Shown one piece after another: positions 1-11,922 of a stretch of DNA of 64,000 bases. The notes below the pieces were generated by a model. That model was not told the origin of the DNA and ran no database searches. It saw nothing but the letters and a program-made list of their open reading frames with translations. The position numbers and the translations under genes are program-made. Each line of letters starts with the position of its first letter. Positions within the stretch are counted from its first letter, which is position 1. Location: the NCBI RefSeq assembly GCF_013100865.1, contig NC_048298.1, forward strand, positions 240,674,765 through 240,738,764. Direction: 5' to 3'. This DNA comes from Trachemys scripta elegans (taxonomy: Eukaryota > Chordata > Testudines > Emydidae).

Positions 1-601
1 CAGCTGGTAGTGGGACAGGGTCCCACTGTAGTCAGGTTAAACTTAAAGAGCACCTCTGGGCACAATCTGCCTCCAGCCCGGTGCACTTATGAGGTCTGGC
101 CAAACTGAAGGGGAGGGGTTCCTTAAAAAGGAGGATCCAAGCCCACTGTAGGGTGGCCCTCAAAGGAAAGCAGAGTTAGAGCTCTAGCTCCCTATCCCCA
201 CAGAGCTAGGATTGCCTACCAGGAAAGCTGCTGAAGAGCCTCCTCTGCCTGGACCATGTGGAGAGGATAGCGGGACCTTCTTTACTCTGCTTTCCCTTTT
301 AGAGCCCAAGGTGCACAGCCTGGGCCCTCAGACACACAGAGGGTCTAGGAACCCAGATCCCCTTCACAGAGATTTATCTTTTGCCTTGCAGGGAACAGTG
401 GGGTGAGCCCGGATTGTCTTGTGGCCTGCAGGATTATTTTTGTTTTCCTTTTTTGTTTTGGACTGCTGTTATGCTCAAAAGAGGTGGGTGGATGGGCTGT
501 GTTTCTAGGATTTACTGCTGGAGGAACACACCCTGGACTCCAAACTGGCACTACCGTGATGTCTACGTGCAAGGAAGGATGTCTGGGATGAGAGAGGTTC
601 C
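1..601 (+). repeat. LTR-like dispersed repeat, cut by window edge
   Basis: This stretch has no convincing coding frame. It has a TATA-like TTAAAAAGGAGG near position 123 and reads like the non-coding dispersed repeats I associate with turtle genomes, possibly an LTR. It ends where the terminal repeat of the next element starts at 602. The class rests on memory of similar sequence, not on visible LTR ends, so it is uncertain. Confidence 0.35.
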
Positions 602-1454
602 TAGGGTTAGATTAAAGAATTATGGGGCCCTGTGCACTATAGAAATTGGGGCCCCCACCTTCCATAAACTAGATAGCAAAGTGCTCCTGCTCCAAACATA
701 CCCCACCCCACACACAGACCCCTGAATGCCCCTCTCTTCCCACCCCACACATAGACTCCCAAATACCCCTCACAATCCACCCATACATCAGCCCACACAG
801 ACCTCTGAAAGCCTCTCCTACCCCACCCCTCTCCATACACAGACCTCCAAATGCCTACCCAACATTCTCTCCTAACCCTGCTAATCCTGACAGCCCCTGC
901 CCACATACCAGCAGCCCTGATATACATCCCACTCATCTCAGCCCCACCATCCTCAGCTCCCAACATCCCAACTCCAGAGTTCCCAGCATCCTCCATTCCC
1001 CGCACAGCCCCCACAACTCACCCCACTGTCCCTGACATCCTTCATTACCCCCACAACTCACCCCATCTCCCCCAACATCCTCCACTTGCCCCAACCCCTT
1101 ACCCTGCAACACTCCCCACTCACCCCATAGCCCACCAATGACTCATCCCCAGCCCCATACCCCCTGCTTTGAAGCCCTTCCTGGCCACTCACCATCATCC
1201 CCTCTGCTCAGCACTCCTGTCCCAGGCTAGGGCGGCTCCTCCTGATACTGGCCTCCCAGCTCCGCTTACTCTGCTCTCACACAGCCCACACTGCTCAGGT
1301 TTGGCCCCTCCATCATGGCTGTGCCAAATTTGAGCAAGTGACACGGCGACACATCACCACTTGGTTTACCCCTCCCCCCACAGTTGTCTGGGACCCCCCA
1401 GAGAAGGGGGCCCTGTGCAAATGCACAACATACACATTGGTTAATCCAGACCTG
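602..1454. mobile_element. hAT-like non-autonomous element with C-rich core
   Basis: The ends are imperfect inverted repeats: TAGGGTTAGATTAA on the left and, read inward from the right, CAGGTCTGGATTAA. Flanks GAGGTTCC and GAGGTGTT could be a decayed 8-bp target duplication. The middle (about 690-1135) is a CCCCA/CACCCC-rich degenerate minisatellite with no coding potential. The element at 17275-17954 has similar ends but a different core. Confidence 0.6.
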
Positions 1455-1517
1455 GAGGTGTTTACCCTTACCCCAATGGGATGCCCTAGAGGTATAATCT
1501 ATGATATACCTTTATAC

Positions 1518-1892
1518 CAGTGGTCCCCAAACTTTTCAGGGTCACATCTCCTTTACCCCTGCCCGCTGCCCTGTCCCCCTGAGCCGGGGCTGGGAGCAGG
1601 GCCGCAATTCTGGAGATGGATGGGGACGGGGTAAGGGGGCCAAGGCTGGGGCTACAGCTGGGGGTGGGCAGGGCTGGGAGTAGAGTCCTGGACAGGGGCC
1701 AAGGCCGGGGACCGAGGCTGAGGCTGGGGGCCAGGGCCCTGGGCGCAGGGCCAGCAGCCGGGGTTGGGGCCAGGAGCTGGGTGGTGCTCCCTCTACATCC
1801 CCCATGGGGGTTGACCCCAGCCCCAGCTGTGCCCTTCCAAACCTTCCGCCACATACCCCTAGGGGCGCATGCCCCACAGTTGGGGACTTCTG
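1518..1892. mobile_element. hAT-like MITE with exact 8-bp target duplication
   Basis: The element starts CAGTGGTCCCCAAACTT and ends in the inverted form (GTTGGGGACTTCTG). It is flanked on both sides by CTTTATAC (1510-1517 and 1893-1900), an exact 8-bp duplication typical of hAT insertions. The core is GC-rich with repeats of GGGCTGGGG type and encodes nothing. Confidence 0.85.
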
Positions 1893-1900
1893 CTTTATAC

Positions 1901-2452
1901 CAATATAACTGCATCTACCCTAGAGGGATTGTGCCACTTTAACTATAATGGTATAATTAGAGCAGTACAACTTTCTAGTGTAACCAAGAATCTAATGGCC
2001 AATTAGTTAATTTAGCCTCGGGTTTTCTACAGAGTAATTACGAGCCTTTCAGGTAAGGCTGAATAAACAAACTTTCATGAATACATTTCAATGTTCTGTC
2101 CTTTTGTATTGCTAAAGATTCCAGGTAACACCTTTCCCAGAATGACATTATCGTGTAAATGAAGAGTCATTTTCTGGCAAGTCATTTGCCTAATGAATAG
2201 TTCACTTGTGTAAGGGAGGCATTATAGGTATAAAGATCAAGGACAGGATTTTTGAATGAGGGGGGATAATGGGAAGCAGGAGTGTTAAAAGGAAGCTCCC
2301 CAGAACTAGCAATGCTGCTGTATTTACTGCGCTGAGGTGGATGTGGGCAAGGACAGAGAGGTAGAGTAAGTGAGGACCATTGAGAACACTTCTGGAATCA
2401 ACAAGTCAGCTTCATCCACCTTACATCCTTTTGTCTAGCATATATTGCACTG
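1901..2452. other. No gene or clear repeat seen
   Basis: AT-rich non-coding DNA. The sequence on both sides of the preceding insertion (CCTAGAGG near 1483, CCCTAGAGGG near 1918) may belong to an older element that I cannot classify. Confidence 0.4.
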
Positions 2453-2527
2453 TTTCAGAGTAGCAGCCGTGTTAGTCTGTATCCGCAAAAAGAAGAACAG
2501 GAGTACTTGTGGCACCTTAGAGACTGC
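2453..2527 (-). repeat. Short dispersed repeat end (possibly Penelope-like)
   Basis: Contains GAGTAGCAGCCGTGTTAGTC and AGTACTTGTGGCACCTTAGA. The second part is the reverse complement of the repeat at 11838-11922. Two copies in the window show it is a dispersed family. Placing it with Penelope-like retroelements is from memory and uncertain. Confidence 0.55.
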
Positions 2528-3996
2528 TTTGGGGCACGCGTCAGCAAATAACATATTTTGATAGTTTATTATTATATGTGACTGGCTCAATAGTATGATG
2601 ACATAGCCTTCTATGTGAAGCTTGAATGACACTGATGTTTTTAAAAAAAAACTGCCTCATTATGAAGCTATAGAAGGCCAGGGCGTCGCTTTGGTCCCTG
2701 AAGTGGCTCCTTAAGGATTAAAAAAGACAATGAAAAACAAAAATAACGTTAGAACTTGCATGCACATCTAAAAGGATATTTCTGGTGGAGTAAGGTTCTC
2801 ACGGCATGCCCAGCCGTGTGCCATCATGTTGAATTTGGCTCATAATGTGACTCTGGTTACAGAGAATTTATGGCTTAACCCCTGGTTATTACATGTACCG
2901 TGTTTCTTAGGAAAAAATAACCTTTTTGATTAGTTTATTCCCTATTTTCTCCTTTTAAGTTTCCTTTGCCTGCATTACAGGCTTCTTTTTACTGAAGGAT
3001 TTGGAGGTCAATGAATCTGCACGGATGCTACCCAGTCCAGTGATTTATTCCAGTGACTGGTTGCTGACGTATCCCAGGAAGCCTCATCATCACACAGTTC
3101 TAGCAGAAGGTGTTTGGGAGGCTCTGTGCTCTAGTTTTGATGGACCCCCGTTCCCCAATTCTGCAAATGCACATTGGCTAATTATTTAATTTAAAGGCAG
3201 CAAAAATACATTGAAGGATGATTTTTCTTAGCTCAGCTTTTCAAATATAAACGAGAAGGTTCTGCAATGGCATGAGGAAAGATATGAAAGCTAAGGACAT
3301 ACATTCAAACCAAGTGTCCATTGTTTGAGAAATTCAGGGATGGTTGGCTTATCATGAACTGTTAATTCAGTCTGTGTAAAGAGCTTCTGGCAGTATAAGC
3401 AAAGTTTGTATTATTAAGTTCATCTAAGGTAACTTTATGATAGAAGGAAGTAAAAATCCAGGATGAGTGGGAAGAATGACCCTTTAACATAAAAATGTAC
3501 CCCAGAGAATGGGAGTGGTGAGAAAAGGAAAGCTGACTCCATTCAGAAGTCTTACCCATTCTCAATAGTTTACTTTGAGGGGCTGATCCAGGGACAGTTT
3601 AAAGAATTGTCAACCCAGAGCAGGGGCCTGCTATGCATGAGATCAAGATTAGCCAGAGTATGGTCTCAAAGCAGCTATATTTCTTCCCATTCCAGCAACC
3701 TCTTTTGTTCTTGGAGCCAGAATTTTTCCCTATATATTTTGACAAAGCATTTGGAGTAAGGTGGGTCATATTGAGGATGTGCATGGGAAGACACAAGATT
3801 ATTAGGGGCCTCATAGACCAGAAGCAGGTTTGGTTATAGTAAAGACGCGGGAATCGACACCTCACAAAGGAAGAGGAGTAGGTGACCTGGCACTTTTCTC
3901 AAATTTTGCAGATTACCTTTTGAGAAAACTTGATCATTAGTGGCCAATTGACCCGAGAACAACACTTTCTAGATGCGTGGTTCAAAGAAGTTTATC
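2528..3996. other. No gene or clear repeat seen
   Basis: Short frames on both strands (for example 3001-3189 and 3599-3865) show no recognisable domain. No inverted ends or tandem structure stand out. Confidence 0.4.
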
Positions 3997-4793
3997 TGTG
4001 GGGGTAGTGGGGTGGACTGCCCCACTCCCTGAGAGTGTGGGCTGCGGCAGGCCAGTGCGCCTGCGCAGACAGGGAGCCAATTAGAGAAGGGCTTATTGGG
4101 AGCAAATCAGGGCACAGATTGGAGGCAGCCAATCAGGGCCAGGCTCAGCCCTATAAAAAGGCTGCTCAGTGAGGGAGCAGGCAGTCTATCCCAGGCCTTT
4201 GACAGGGGTAGGTCTGTCTCCAGAGCAGGGAGACTAGCACCGTGGACAGCGGAGTGCTGGCCAGGCTCGGGGAGCAGAAAGGAGCTCTAGCCTGAGGCCT
4301 TGGCCTAGCGGGTGCAAGGGGCCGTAGGGGAAGTGGCCCAGGGAAGCGGACAGACAAGGGGAGAGAAGGAGGACGGCGAAGCTGTTGCCAGAGGGTCCCT
4401 GGGCCAGGATCCAGAGTAGAGGGTGGGCCTGGGTCCCCCCCTTTGCAGTACATCCAGCCATCGGTCATAGGGAGCGGCCATCATAACTACGCCAGATCCC
4501 TGATGAGGGATTAGACTATGGGGTGTGTGGTTAGACGTGGTGGCTGGGGTGTAGAGAGACAGCTGATCACCCCCTCCACCCCCGGAAGGGGGTGTGGATG
4601 GACTAAGGGGCCCTGCTGGAGAGCAGTGGTCCGGAAGAGGATGCTGCGAGTTGGGAGCAACGCGGGTCCACACACCAACCAAGGGTGAGACAACGGACGG
4701 GACACCACCAGCATAGGGTGCTCCACTGGACTGAGCTAATACCTGGAGACAACCAGCAGGAGGCTCTGGGTGGTGAATCCCACCCTTGTCACA
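3997..4793 (+). repeat. Putative solo LTR with TATA box
   Basis: The block starts TGTGGGGG and ends CTTGTCACA, so it has TG...CA ends like an LTR, but I could not find a matching target duplication. Upstream of a TATAAAA at 4152-4158 there are several CCAAT-type motifs (CCAATTAG, CCAATCAG). This is a plausible RNA polymerase II promoter of a retroelement. A reading frame of about 177 codons on the minus strand inside it is treated as chance. Confidence 0.45.
4152..4158 (+). promoter_or_regulatory. TATA box in the putative LTR
   Basis: TATAAAA sits about 15-85 bases downstream of repeated CCAAT motifs inside the LTR-like block. The layout fits an LTR U3 promoter. Activity cannot be judged from sequence. 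Confidence 0.4.
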
Positions 4794-4958
4794 GTGGGCT
4801 ACAACACAAACCTCAGAAACTGTTCCCTTTCTAAACAATTCTCTGCTGCACTAGTCTGTTCTGAAAGATAACAGGACCTTAGGAAAGTTACTTTTACTAC
4901 ATAAATGTAATAGTGACTCCTTATGATTCTTTCCATTTATGTCAGTGTTGCTCTACCT

Positions 4959-5346
4959 TAGTGGTTCTCAACTAGGGTTACATGTATCTCTGGGGGCACG
5001 TAGAGATCTTTCACGGGGGACACTAAATCATCTAGATAGTTATCTAGTTTTACAATAGGCTACATACTAGCAAAGTCAGTACAAACTAAAATTTCGCATA
5101 GACAATGATTTGTTTATACTGCTCTATATAAAATACACTGATATGTAAGTGCAATATTTATATTTCAATTGATTTATTTTATAATTATATGGTAAAAAGG
5201 AGAAAGTCAGCTGTGACACTTTTGTATTTTTATGTCTGATTTTGTAAGCAAGTGTTTTTTTTTTAAGTGAGGTGAAACTTGGGGTATGCAAGACAAATCA
5301 GACTCTTGAAAGGGGTACAGTAGTCTGGAAAGGTTTAGAGCCACTG
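4959..5346. mobile_element. hAT-like element (TAGTGGTTCTCAAC family)
   Basis: It starts TAGTGGTTCTCAAC and ends GTTTAGAGCCACTG, flanked by exact 8-bp CTCTACCT copies (4951-4958 and 5347-5354). The AT-rich core, with stretches such as GCAAAGTCAGTACAAACTA, recurs in reverse orientation in the host element at 40872-42178. No coding capacity. Confidence 0.88.
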
Positions 5347-5354
5347 CTCTACCT

Positions 5355-8007
5355 GACATAAACCTGTACTTACGTCTTTGTTTTCACTGCAAACTTTACT
5401 CAGGTTCAAGCACAGATTTTACCTGTAACACATTCCACACGTACACATCCACATGCCTCTATTTTTGACACATGGCCAGGCAGCCACCACATCCTGAGAT
5501 ATAGGGCTGATCCTGAGTTAGTTTATCCTGTGTATTGCTAACCCAAGGTAACTGCAGTGTAACTGTACAGTCATGGTCATCAGTCACAACAATCAATAGA
5601 TAATGGTCCTCCAATCCTTTCCCACAAGCCTTTCAACGCACATTCTTGTCTATTATCTTGTCCTTTACCTCTACTCCAATCCCTGACTGGAAGTGCCTTC
5701 CTATGCCTCTGCTCTGTGTACTTGGTCCCACATGCCTTGCCTGCTTGCAGCTTCTCCAGCTTCATTAATCTCCAGTGTTTCACGCAGCAGAAAGATGCCC
5801 AGTGAAAACCCATGTATCAGCAAGCAGACACTTGGCCAGAGGCTGACAATCTTCATGCTGCTTTGGGACAAAGTGAGCAAGATGTATGACTTTAACTCCT
5901 CAAAGAGGGGCTTCAAACTGTACAATAATGATTTATCACAGCAGCGGCTGCCTGATCAAAGTTTCAAGCAGACCAGACAGTGCAGAGAGAAGAGGTGAGG
6001 CAACAGAAGATCAAAGATATGAATTCCAAATTTCATGCTGCCCACCCGACAAGCTGTTTTACCATGAACAGGACTGAGCAGTGCCTCGTACACAGAGACC
6101 CCTTTCAGCATGGACTCAGTTGGGATGGGAGGGTGTTCAGAACTTGCATGTTGCAAAGATATCCTTCTCTCGTTCTCCCCTCTCCCACAGCCAGCTTGGA
6201 GGGGTTGGTCTCCACTTCAGAGAGGACACCAGTTCCTCCAGGTCATGAGTTCTGTACTTAGATTTCACCAACAAAATTATTAAGTGTAAACTTCTCAGCC
6301 TTAACATGGAGTCACAGACAGTCCTCTTGAGTGCTCCAATCTGTCTTGCCAACCAGGTAAGCCTCCCTTTGTGAGAGGTGGTCCCTTACACTAAGACTCA
6401 AAGCAATAATCAGGTTACTCCTTGTCGAAGTGGACCAGTCACTTACCCCAGGTCAGTTGCACTTTAGATATCACACCAGACACAATGCCCGTAGCCAATT
6501 GTATAATAAACTATCTAAAGATTTATTAAATAGGAAAAGGAAACAAGAGTTATTTACAAGGTTAAAGCAGGTAAACATATAAACACAAAAGAGTTACAAT
6601 CTTAAATTTCAAAAAGTAATAGAAGCTTCTATTATAAGCAAGTTCCATAGACCCTTTAGGGCTAACCCAGGCTAACCACTGGAGATGGCTTGCTTATGCC
6701 TAGTATTTCTCCCCCCCACCCAACCGAGTCCAAGTAGCATAAAGATACAGTTCCTCCTTATAAGGGGTTTTTAATTCCTTTCCCTTCTTGTGTTTTGAGC
6801 TGCAAACTCAGCCAATGAAAGGAATTCACTTGCAAAACTCATCTTCATGGTGGTGAGGGGACAGTAAACAACATGTCCTCTTTAATGTTCCACTCTAGTC
6901 CATCTGTTGTTGACTGGCCTTCCAGGTTGGGCAGGACGTAATACCTTCTGTTGGAGACCAGCACTTCACATTAGTTAATGTCTCTCTCCCGTCTGGTGAT
7001 TTACGCAGTTATAAAGAATTAAAATTCAAATTTTTCAAATGTTACCTTACAATATGGAATACGGATGTTATAAGTGAGATTAATGCATGCAGCAACTCAC
7101 ACTCCTTAAAGTCTAAACACTAAACACATTCTTGTAATTCTAATACCTATTTTAACAATATTAACGCAAAGGTGAGCCAGACTAATTCCAGCTATGTATT
7201 TGTCAATATTCAATTGAGGCATGGGGACCTTGCCATGAGCTGGCATCTGGTCTGCCACATTATAATTATTATGAAGGATATTACAAAATATTGGGCAGGT
7301 TTTAGCCTATTCCTAGCTGTTGCTTAATTTATGGACAGATGCTGTGCCATTAAACTTGGGTACCACACCATCTCCTCCTCCCTCTTGCTACCATGTTGCT
7401 TCAAATGGCAGATAAGTGCGGTGTGGGGAGCAGCAGTTTACAGGGGCTGAACCCAGTAGTTTTTTATAATGAAAAAACATTAATGCAAAAGTTAAACATT
7501 TATGGCCTTATCTCAGAGAAAATGTAATTTGTTGTTGTAGCACAATCCTTAAAGGCACTTCTATCCAATACCCCTGCATACTAAGTCGCCCTCTCACTAG
7601 TGCAGAATCTGGCTTATTGCTGATCTTACTTGGTCCACTCCTGGAGAGAGTAATAAAATAGAATTATTCACCTAATAAAAATTCGTCAGTCTCTGAGATT
7701 CATTGGTAAGGGAAGCATCCATCTGCCACTGTTTTAACTTGCAATCCCTGTCCAGACACTTATCAGTTCAGCTGTCACAAGACACAGAAAGATTCCCCCC
7801 ACCCCATAAACAGAAGATCTTCCTGAGGCCTAGAATAACAGGTCCTTCTTTCATTCAGGTATTTGGAGCAGCATAACATCTTGTAAGGTGGCAGGAGCCT
7901 GAAAAGTGTTTAGTAAAATCACCATTTCTGCTCTGTCTCCCAGGACCTGGACCCCCACCCCCCTTTTCTCAAAAATATTTTTTTGAGAGAGTTGGAAGGT
8001 AAATTAA
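5355..8007. other. No gene seen; possible retroelement-derived sequence
   Basis: About 2.6 kb without a recognisable protein or RNA gene. The 6400-6700 part, around a TTTATTAAATAGGAAAAGG stretch, reads like a dispersed turtle repeat, possibly an LTR on the minus strand, but I find no ends. Short frames at 5580-6352 on both strands overlap each other and match nothing known to me. Confidence 0.3.
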
Positions 8008-8015
8008 CTCATCAT

Positions 8016-8600
8016 TAAGGCTACGATTTTGTCACTGAGGTCGCAGAAATCACAGAATCCATGACTTCCAGAGACCTCCGTGACTTCAGCCCATGGCGGC
8101 TTGGAGCAGCAGGGTCCCCCACGCCCCGCCTGTGGCAGCCGGGAGCTGCGGGGTACTCCCGGAGCACCGAGACACTGGGAGCAGTGGGGGTACCCTGCAG
8201 CGCCTGGCTGCCACGGGTCGCAGGGCAGCTGAGAGCTCCGAGCTGCCACGGGCAGTGGGGGGACCCTGCAGCTCAATGCTGCCGCAGGCAGCGTGGGGCT
8301 CTGAGCCGACCAGCTCCCGGGTGTTGCGGGCAGTGGAGATCCCTGGAGCTCCAAGCTGCCGCAGGCGGCGGGGAGGGACCCACAGATCCGAGCCTCCATG
8401 GGTGGTGGGGGCTCCCAGAGCTCTGAGCCAGGGCCCGCACAGCCGCTGCGGGCAGTGTAGGGACTCCACAGCTCCCCATTTTGTCACAGATATTTTTAGC
8501 AAGTCAGAGACAAGTCATGGGCTTCTGTGAATTTTGCTTTATTGCCCATGACCTGTCCATGACTTTTACTAAAAATCTCTATGATGAAATCTTAGCCTTA
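8016..8600. mobile_element. hAT-like element with GC-rich minisatellite core
   Basis: Ends are TAAGGCTACGATTTTGTCA and the inverse of TAAGGCTAAGATTTCATCA. Flanks CTCATCAT (8008-8015) and CTTATCAT (8601-8608) form an 8-bp duplication with one mismatch. Subterminal AGTCATGGACAGG-type sequences are shared with 55449-56144, in opposite orientation. The core is a degenerate repeat of GGGAGCTGCGGGG-like units and gives long chance frames on both strands. Confidence 0.82.
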
Positions 8601-8608
8601 CTTATCAT

Positions 8609-9406
8609 CTCTTTCCCAGGGAAAATTTCTGGGAAAATTTGGTGGCCAAGAGACTCAGCAAAGAGAAAGACATTCTCTGGAGATAGATGCTGATATACCG
8701 TACTTTATTTGGCTGTGTACAATGAGGGATTCAAGGGCACTCACAAACTTTTCTCCATCTCTCTGTCAGGAACAAGTAAAACAGTATCAGTCTCACTGAG
8801 GGAAGGAAGAGCACCTAAGAGATCATTTAGTGTCAGTGAAAGCCTTCAGAATTTGAGGTCAAAGCAATAGAGGATCAGAGATGCATGGAGGTGCACAAGG
8901 ACTCCTCCAGGTGACTGGAAAAGCACAAGAAGTCTGAGAAGAAGTGAAGGAAGGAGGACAAGGAGATGGAGGAGAAGCTGCAGGCTAGTCTCTCATGCAT
9001 GATCATGAGATGAAGGAGTGACACATGGCATTTCAGAGGACATTATTTGGGCTCATGAGCCATAAGGGCAAATCCATAGTGTGCATGAGCACCATAACTC
9101 TGCTTCAATGTTGTCATGTCCTACAGCCTATGAACCCAATGCCTGAAGGAACCAATGAGCCATGGAACCTCAGACCACCATCAGGTCTGTGCACTTTACA
9201 CCTGTTCCAATTCAGGGGAAAGAGAACAGATAAACTAATGTGCAGTTTTCTTATTAGTGACAAGTTTTTATGTTATCTTATGCTTGCATGTTTGAACCAC
9301 ATTAGAGCAGCTGGTTTGCCCACATTTTTAGCATCAATCAATTTCAATAAATGTAAAGAGAAAGGAATTTAATGCATGTAGAAACATTACATATGATTTC
9401 TAGGCA
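8609..9406. other. No gene seen
   Basis: The frame at 9025-9372 (115 codons) has no recognisable domain. The stretch may include the 3' flank of the Harbinger-type element that lies next to it on the minus strand. Confidence 0.35.
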
Positions 9407-9546
9407 GCAGCATCAATGAGCCCCAGTATATTCCCCATGCAGTTCAAGAATATCAGTGCACAAGGCATCCCTTATGGCCTTTTCTGTAACAGACCCTGTG
9501 CCAGCAAGGGGTGCATTTGGTGGCTGCCTGGACGCAGACTCCAAAT

Positions 9547-10236
9547 GAGGGGTGGGCAAACTTTTTGGCTTGAGGGCCACATCGAGTTTCTGAAATTGTA
9601 TGGAGGGCCGGTTAGGGGAGGCTGTGCCTCCCCAAACAGCTAGGCGTGGCCCGGCCCCCCCATCCAACAACCCCTCTCCGCTTCTTGCTCCCTGATGCCC
9701 CCGCCGGGACCCCTGCCCCATCCATCCCTCCCTGTCCCCTGACTTCCCATGGATCCCCGCCCCTGACTGCCCCCTGCTGCCCCATCCAAGCCCCCCTTTC
9801 CTTCCTGACTGCCCCCCTGCGACCCCTGGTCCCTGCCCTCCAACCGCCCTGTCTCCTGACCACCACCCTGAACTCCCCTGCCCTCTATCCAACTCCCCCT
9901 GCCCCCTTACCGCACTGCCTGGAGCACCGGTGGCTGGTGGCGCTATAGCCGTGCTGCCCAGATCACTAGGACAGACAGCCATGCCGCCCAGCTGGAGCCA
10001 GCCAACTACACCGTGCAGCACAGAGCACAGGGTTGGGCAGTGCAGCTGCAGAGCCATGGCCTGGCAAGAGCTCGCAGCCCCCCCCGCCCAGAGCATTGCA
10101 CCGGCAGTGCAGTGAACTGAGGCTGCGGGGGAGGGGGAGCACCAGGGGAGGGGCTGGGGGCTAGCCTCCTAGGCCAAGAGCTCAGGGGACGGGCAGGGCC
10201 GGATGTGGCTCACGGGCTGTAGTTTGCCCACCTCTG
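9547..10236. mobile_element. 690-bp hAT-like element inside the Harbinger relic
   Basis: It begins GAGGGGTGGGCAAAC and ends GTTTGCCCACCTCTG, flanked by exact CTCCAAAT copies (9539-9546, 10237-10244). The core is rich in CCCCTG/CTGCCCC units. Minus-strand frames up to 227 codons cross it, but they are repetitive Gly/Arg/Ser sequence and run into the transposase relic, so I do not treat them as a gene. Confidence 0.9.
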
Positions 10237-10484
10237 CTCCAAATCATCATTGTTGGCAATCAAATCCACTGCAAAGTATTTGCCCTTATCCTCCCATATA
10301 ACATGAAGCATACAACATGCCCTGATCACATGTATAGTGTTAAACACACTAAAGTCCAAAAGACTAAAGACAAATCAGTAAGCAGACCATCTTGCTTTCA
10401 GTTGGCCAAAAGCACATTCTCCCATCAACCTGTATCTGCTCAATGTGTTGTTAAACTGCTTCTTTTCCAGTTGGTGCAAATCAG

Positions 10485-11591
10485 TGTAAGCAGAGTCTGA
10501 ATGAGCTCTCCCCTGACATCTGGAGATGAGCTGTAGAAGAGGAGTTCAAGAGCTGATCTCATCTGCCTGGGCACACCCTCCCTGCCTAGGTACTCAGCAT
10601 GATGGGATTGCTTGCCCAAATGGTCACTTTTGGCTAATGTGGGATCCCCAGTCTCCTTGTTATTGTGGCAGGAGTAATAAAGGATTGTTAACCTTGTTGT
10701 GTGAATCAAGGGCAGCAGAACTATAGTTGGCATTTCCCGATTGAGGGACTCACCCTCAACTAAACAGCACTCGCTAGGCAGGGGATGTGGGTTCCAAAGC
10801 CCAATAGGTTGAGAGAGGATGTGGATAGGCAGTTGTAGTTGGTGGTGTGGGCTATGCTTAAGGATGCTGGGCACTGTTTGACCCTTTCTGTCTCCAGTGT
10901 GTAATAACAGCTAATTTAGATTCAATTGAGAGTCTTGTTACATACTCTAGATGTCAAATCACTGACACCTAGGTCTAAGTATTAGGCCTGCTTTGCAAAA
11001 GTGTCTCTGAGGTAAGAGACTGCCCAGTGTGCATCAGCAGTGAGGCTCCCCCACTAACAGCTGAACTCACTGAGGGCTGTGTTAAGTGGTGAGCCCTGAA
11101 GAAATCTTGGCAAGCAGCCAGCAAGGCAGCTGGTGGAGAGGCATGGTGAGCAGCCAGCAGGGTGGCTGGTGGAGAGTGCCAGAGCAGATCCCCACAGAGA
11201 GGAGCGGCAAGTGAGTGCCCAGGCAGCGGAGCAAATAAGGTGCCTCCTTACTCCCCCTCTACCCAGGGTTGGAGGTGAACTCTGCAGATACACCTCTGAA
11301 CTTTGGGTCTGCACTGTCCAAGGACAGAAATTGTGAGTGGGATGCAGAGAAGGGACGGGCATGTTAAAGGGACTTTTGGGTTGCTGGACTTAAGAACCTG
11401 AGGGGGAAAGGACCACTACTTGGTGGTGGGTCTTTTGCTCATGTTTTATGTTTATGGACCCTGTTTGTGGTGTTTCCCCAAATTAATGCTGAGTTACTTC
11501 CCTCCTTTTATTAAACGTTTTTTGCTACACTCAGACTCTGTGCTTGCTTGAGAGGAAGTATTGCCTCTTAGAGGTGCCCAGAAGGGTTACA
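10485..11591 (+). mobile_element. Solo LTR inserted in the Harbinger relic
   Basis: The 1107-bp block starts TGTAAGCAG and ends GGGTTACA, giving TGTAA...TTACA inverted ends. It is flanked by TCAG on both sides (10481-10484, 11592-11595; an extra A could make this 5 bp if the last base is assigned to the flank). The transposase reading resumes on either side. An AATAAA at about 10676 and an ATTAAA at about 11510 could serve in polyadenylation. No gag, pol or env sequence is present, so this fits a recombined solo LTR of an endogenous retrovirus or related LTR element. Orientation is inferred from the ATTAAA signal and is tentative. Confidence 0.75.
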
Positions 11592-11837
11592 TCAGAATAA
11601 CCCTTCATCAACCAGGGTAGCAGAGGGTAGGCTGGGTTGCTTAAAATCACAGTGGGCACAGATACTCCACTGATCACTGTGTTGTTTGGGGGAAAAAAAC
11701 ATAGTAGCTTGCCCATATTGAAACAGGCCAGAACTGAATACCCTGGTATCTTTCTCCCTGCCACTGCGTCTGATGTAGGCGTCTATGAATATGCTACAAT
11801 GATCCACAAAGCCCCACATAAGGGTGGAATAGTATCT

Positions 11838-11922
11838 AAGAAGTGGGCTGTAGCCCACAAAAGCTTATGCTCTAATAAATTTGTTAGTCTCTAAGGTGCC
11901 ACAAGTACTCCTGTTCTTTTTC
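11838..11922 (+). repeat. Short dispersed repeat end (possibly Penelope-like)
   Basis: Contains CAAAAGCTTATGCTCTAATA and GTTAGTCTCTAAGGTGCCAC, the inverse of part of 2453-2527. It interrupts the Harbinger relic exactly between the INRK and YYST codons. Class assignment is uncertain. Confidence 0.6.

Noticed and set aside
690..1140. CRISPR-like array
   Set aside because: The units are short, unequal and C-rich with no constant repeat and unique spacers; this is a degenerate minisatellite in a eukaryotic genome.
4305..4838. 177-codon minus-strand frame
   Set aside because: It runs antisense through an LTR-like repeat with a TATA box; no domain and no sign of splicing.
9413..10096. 227-codon minus-strand frame as a protein gene
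   Set aside because: It crosses a hAT-like element with exact CTCCAAAT flanks. Most of it is low-complexity Gly/Arg/Gln sequence, and only its end reads into the transposase relic.
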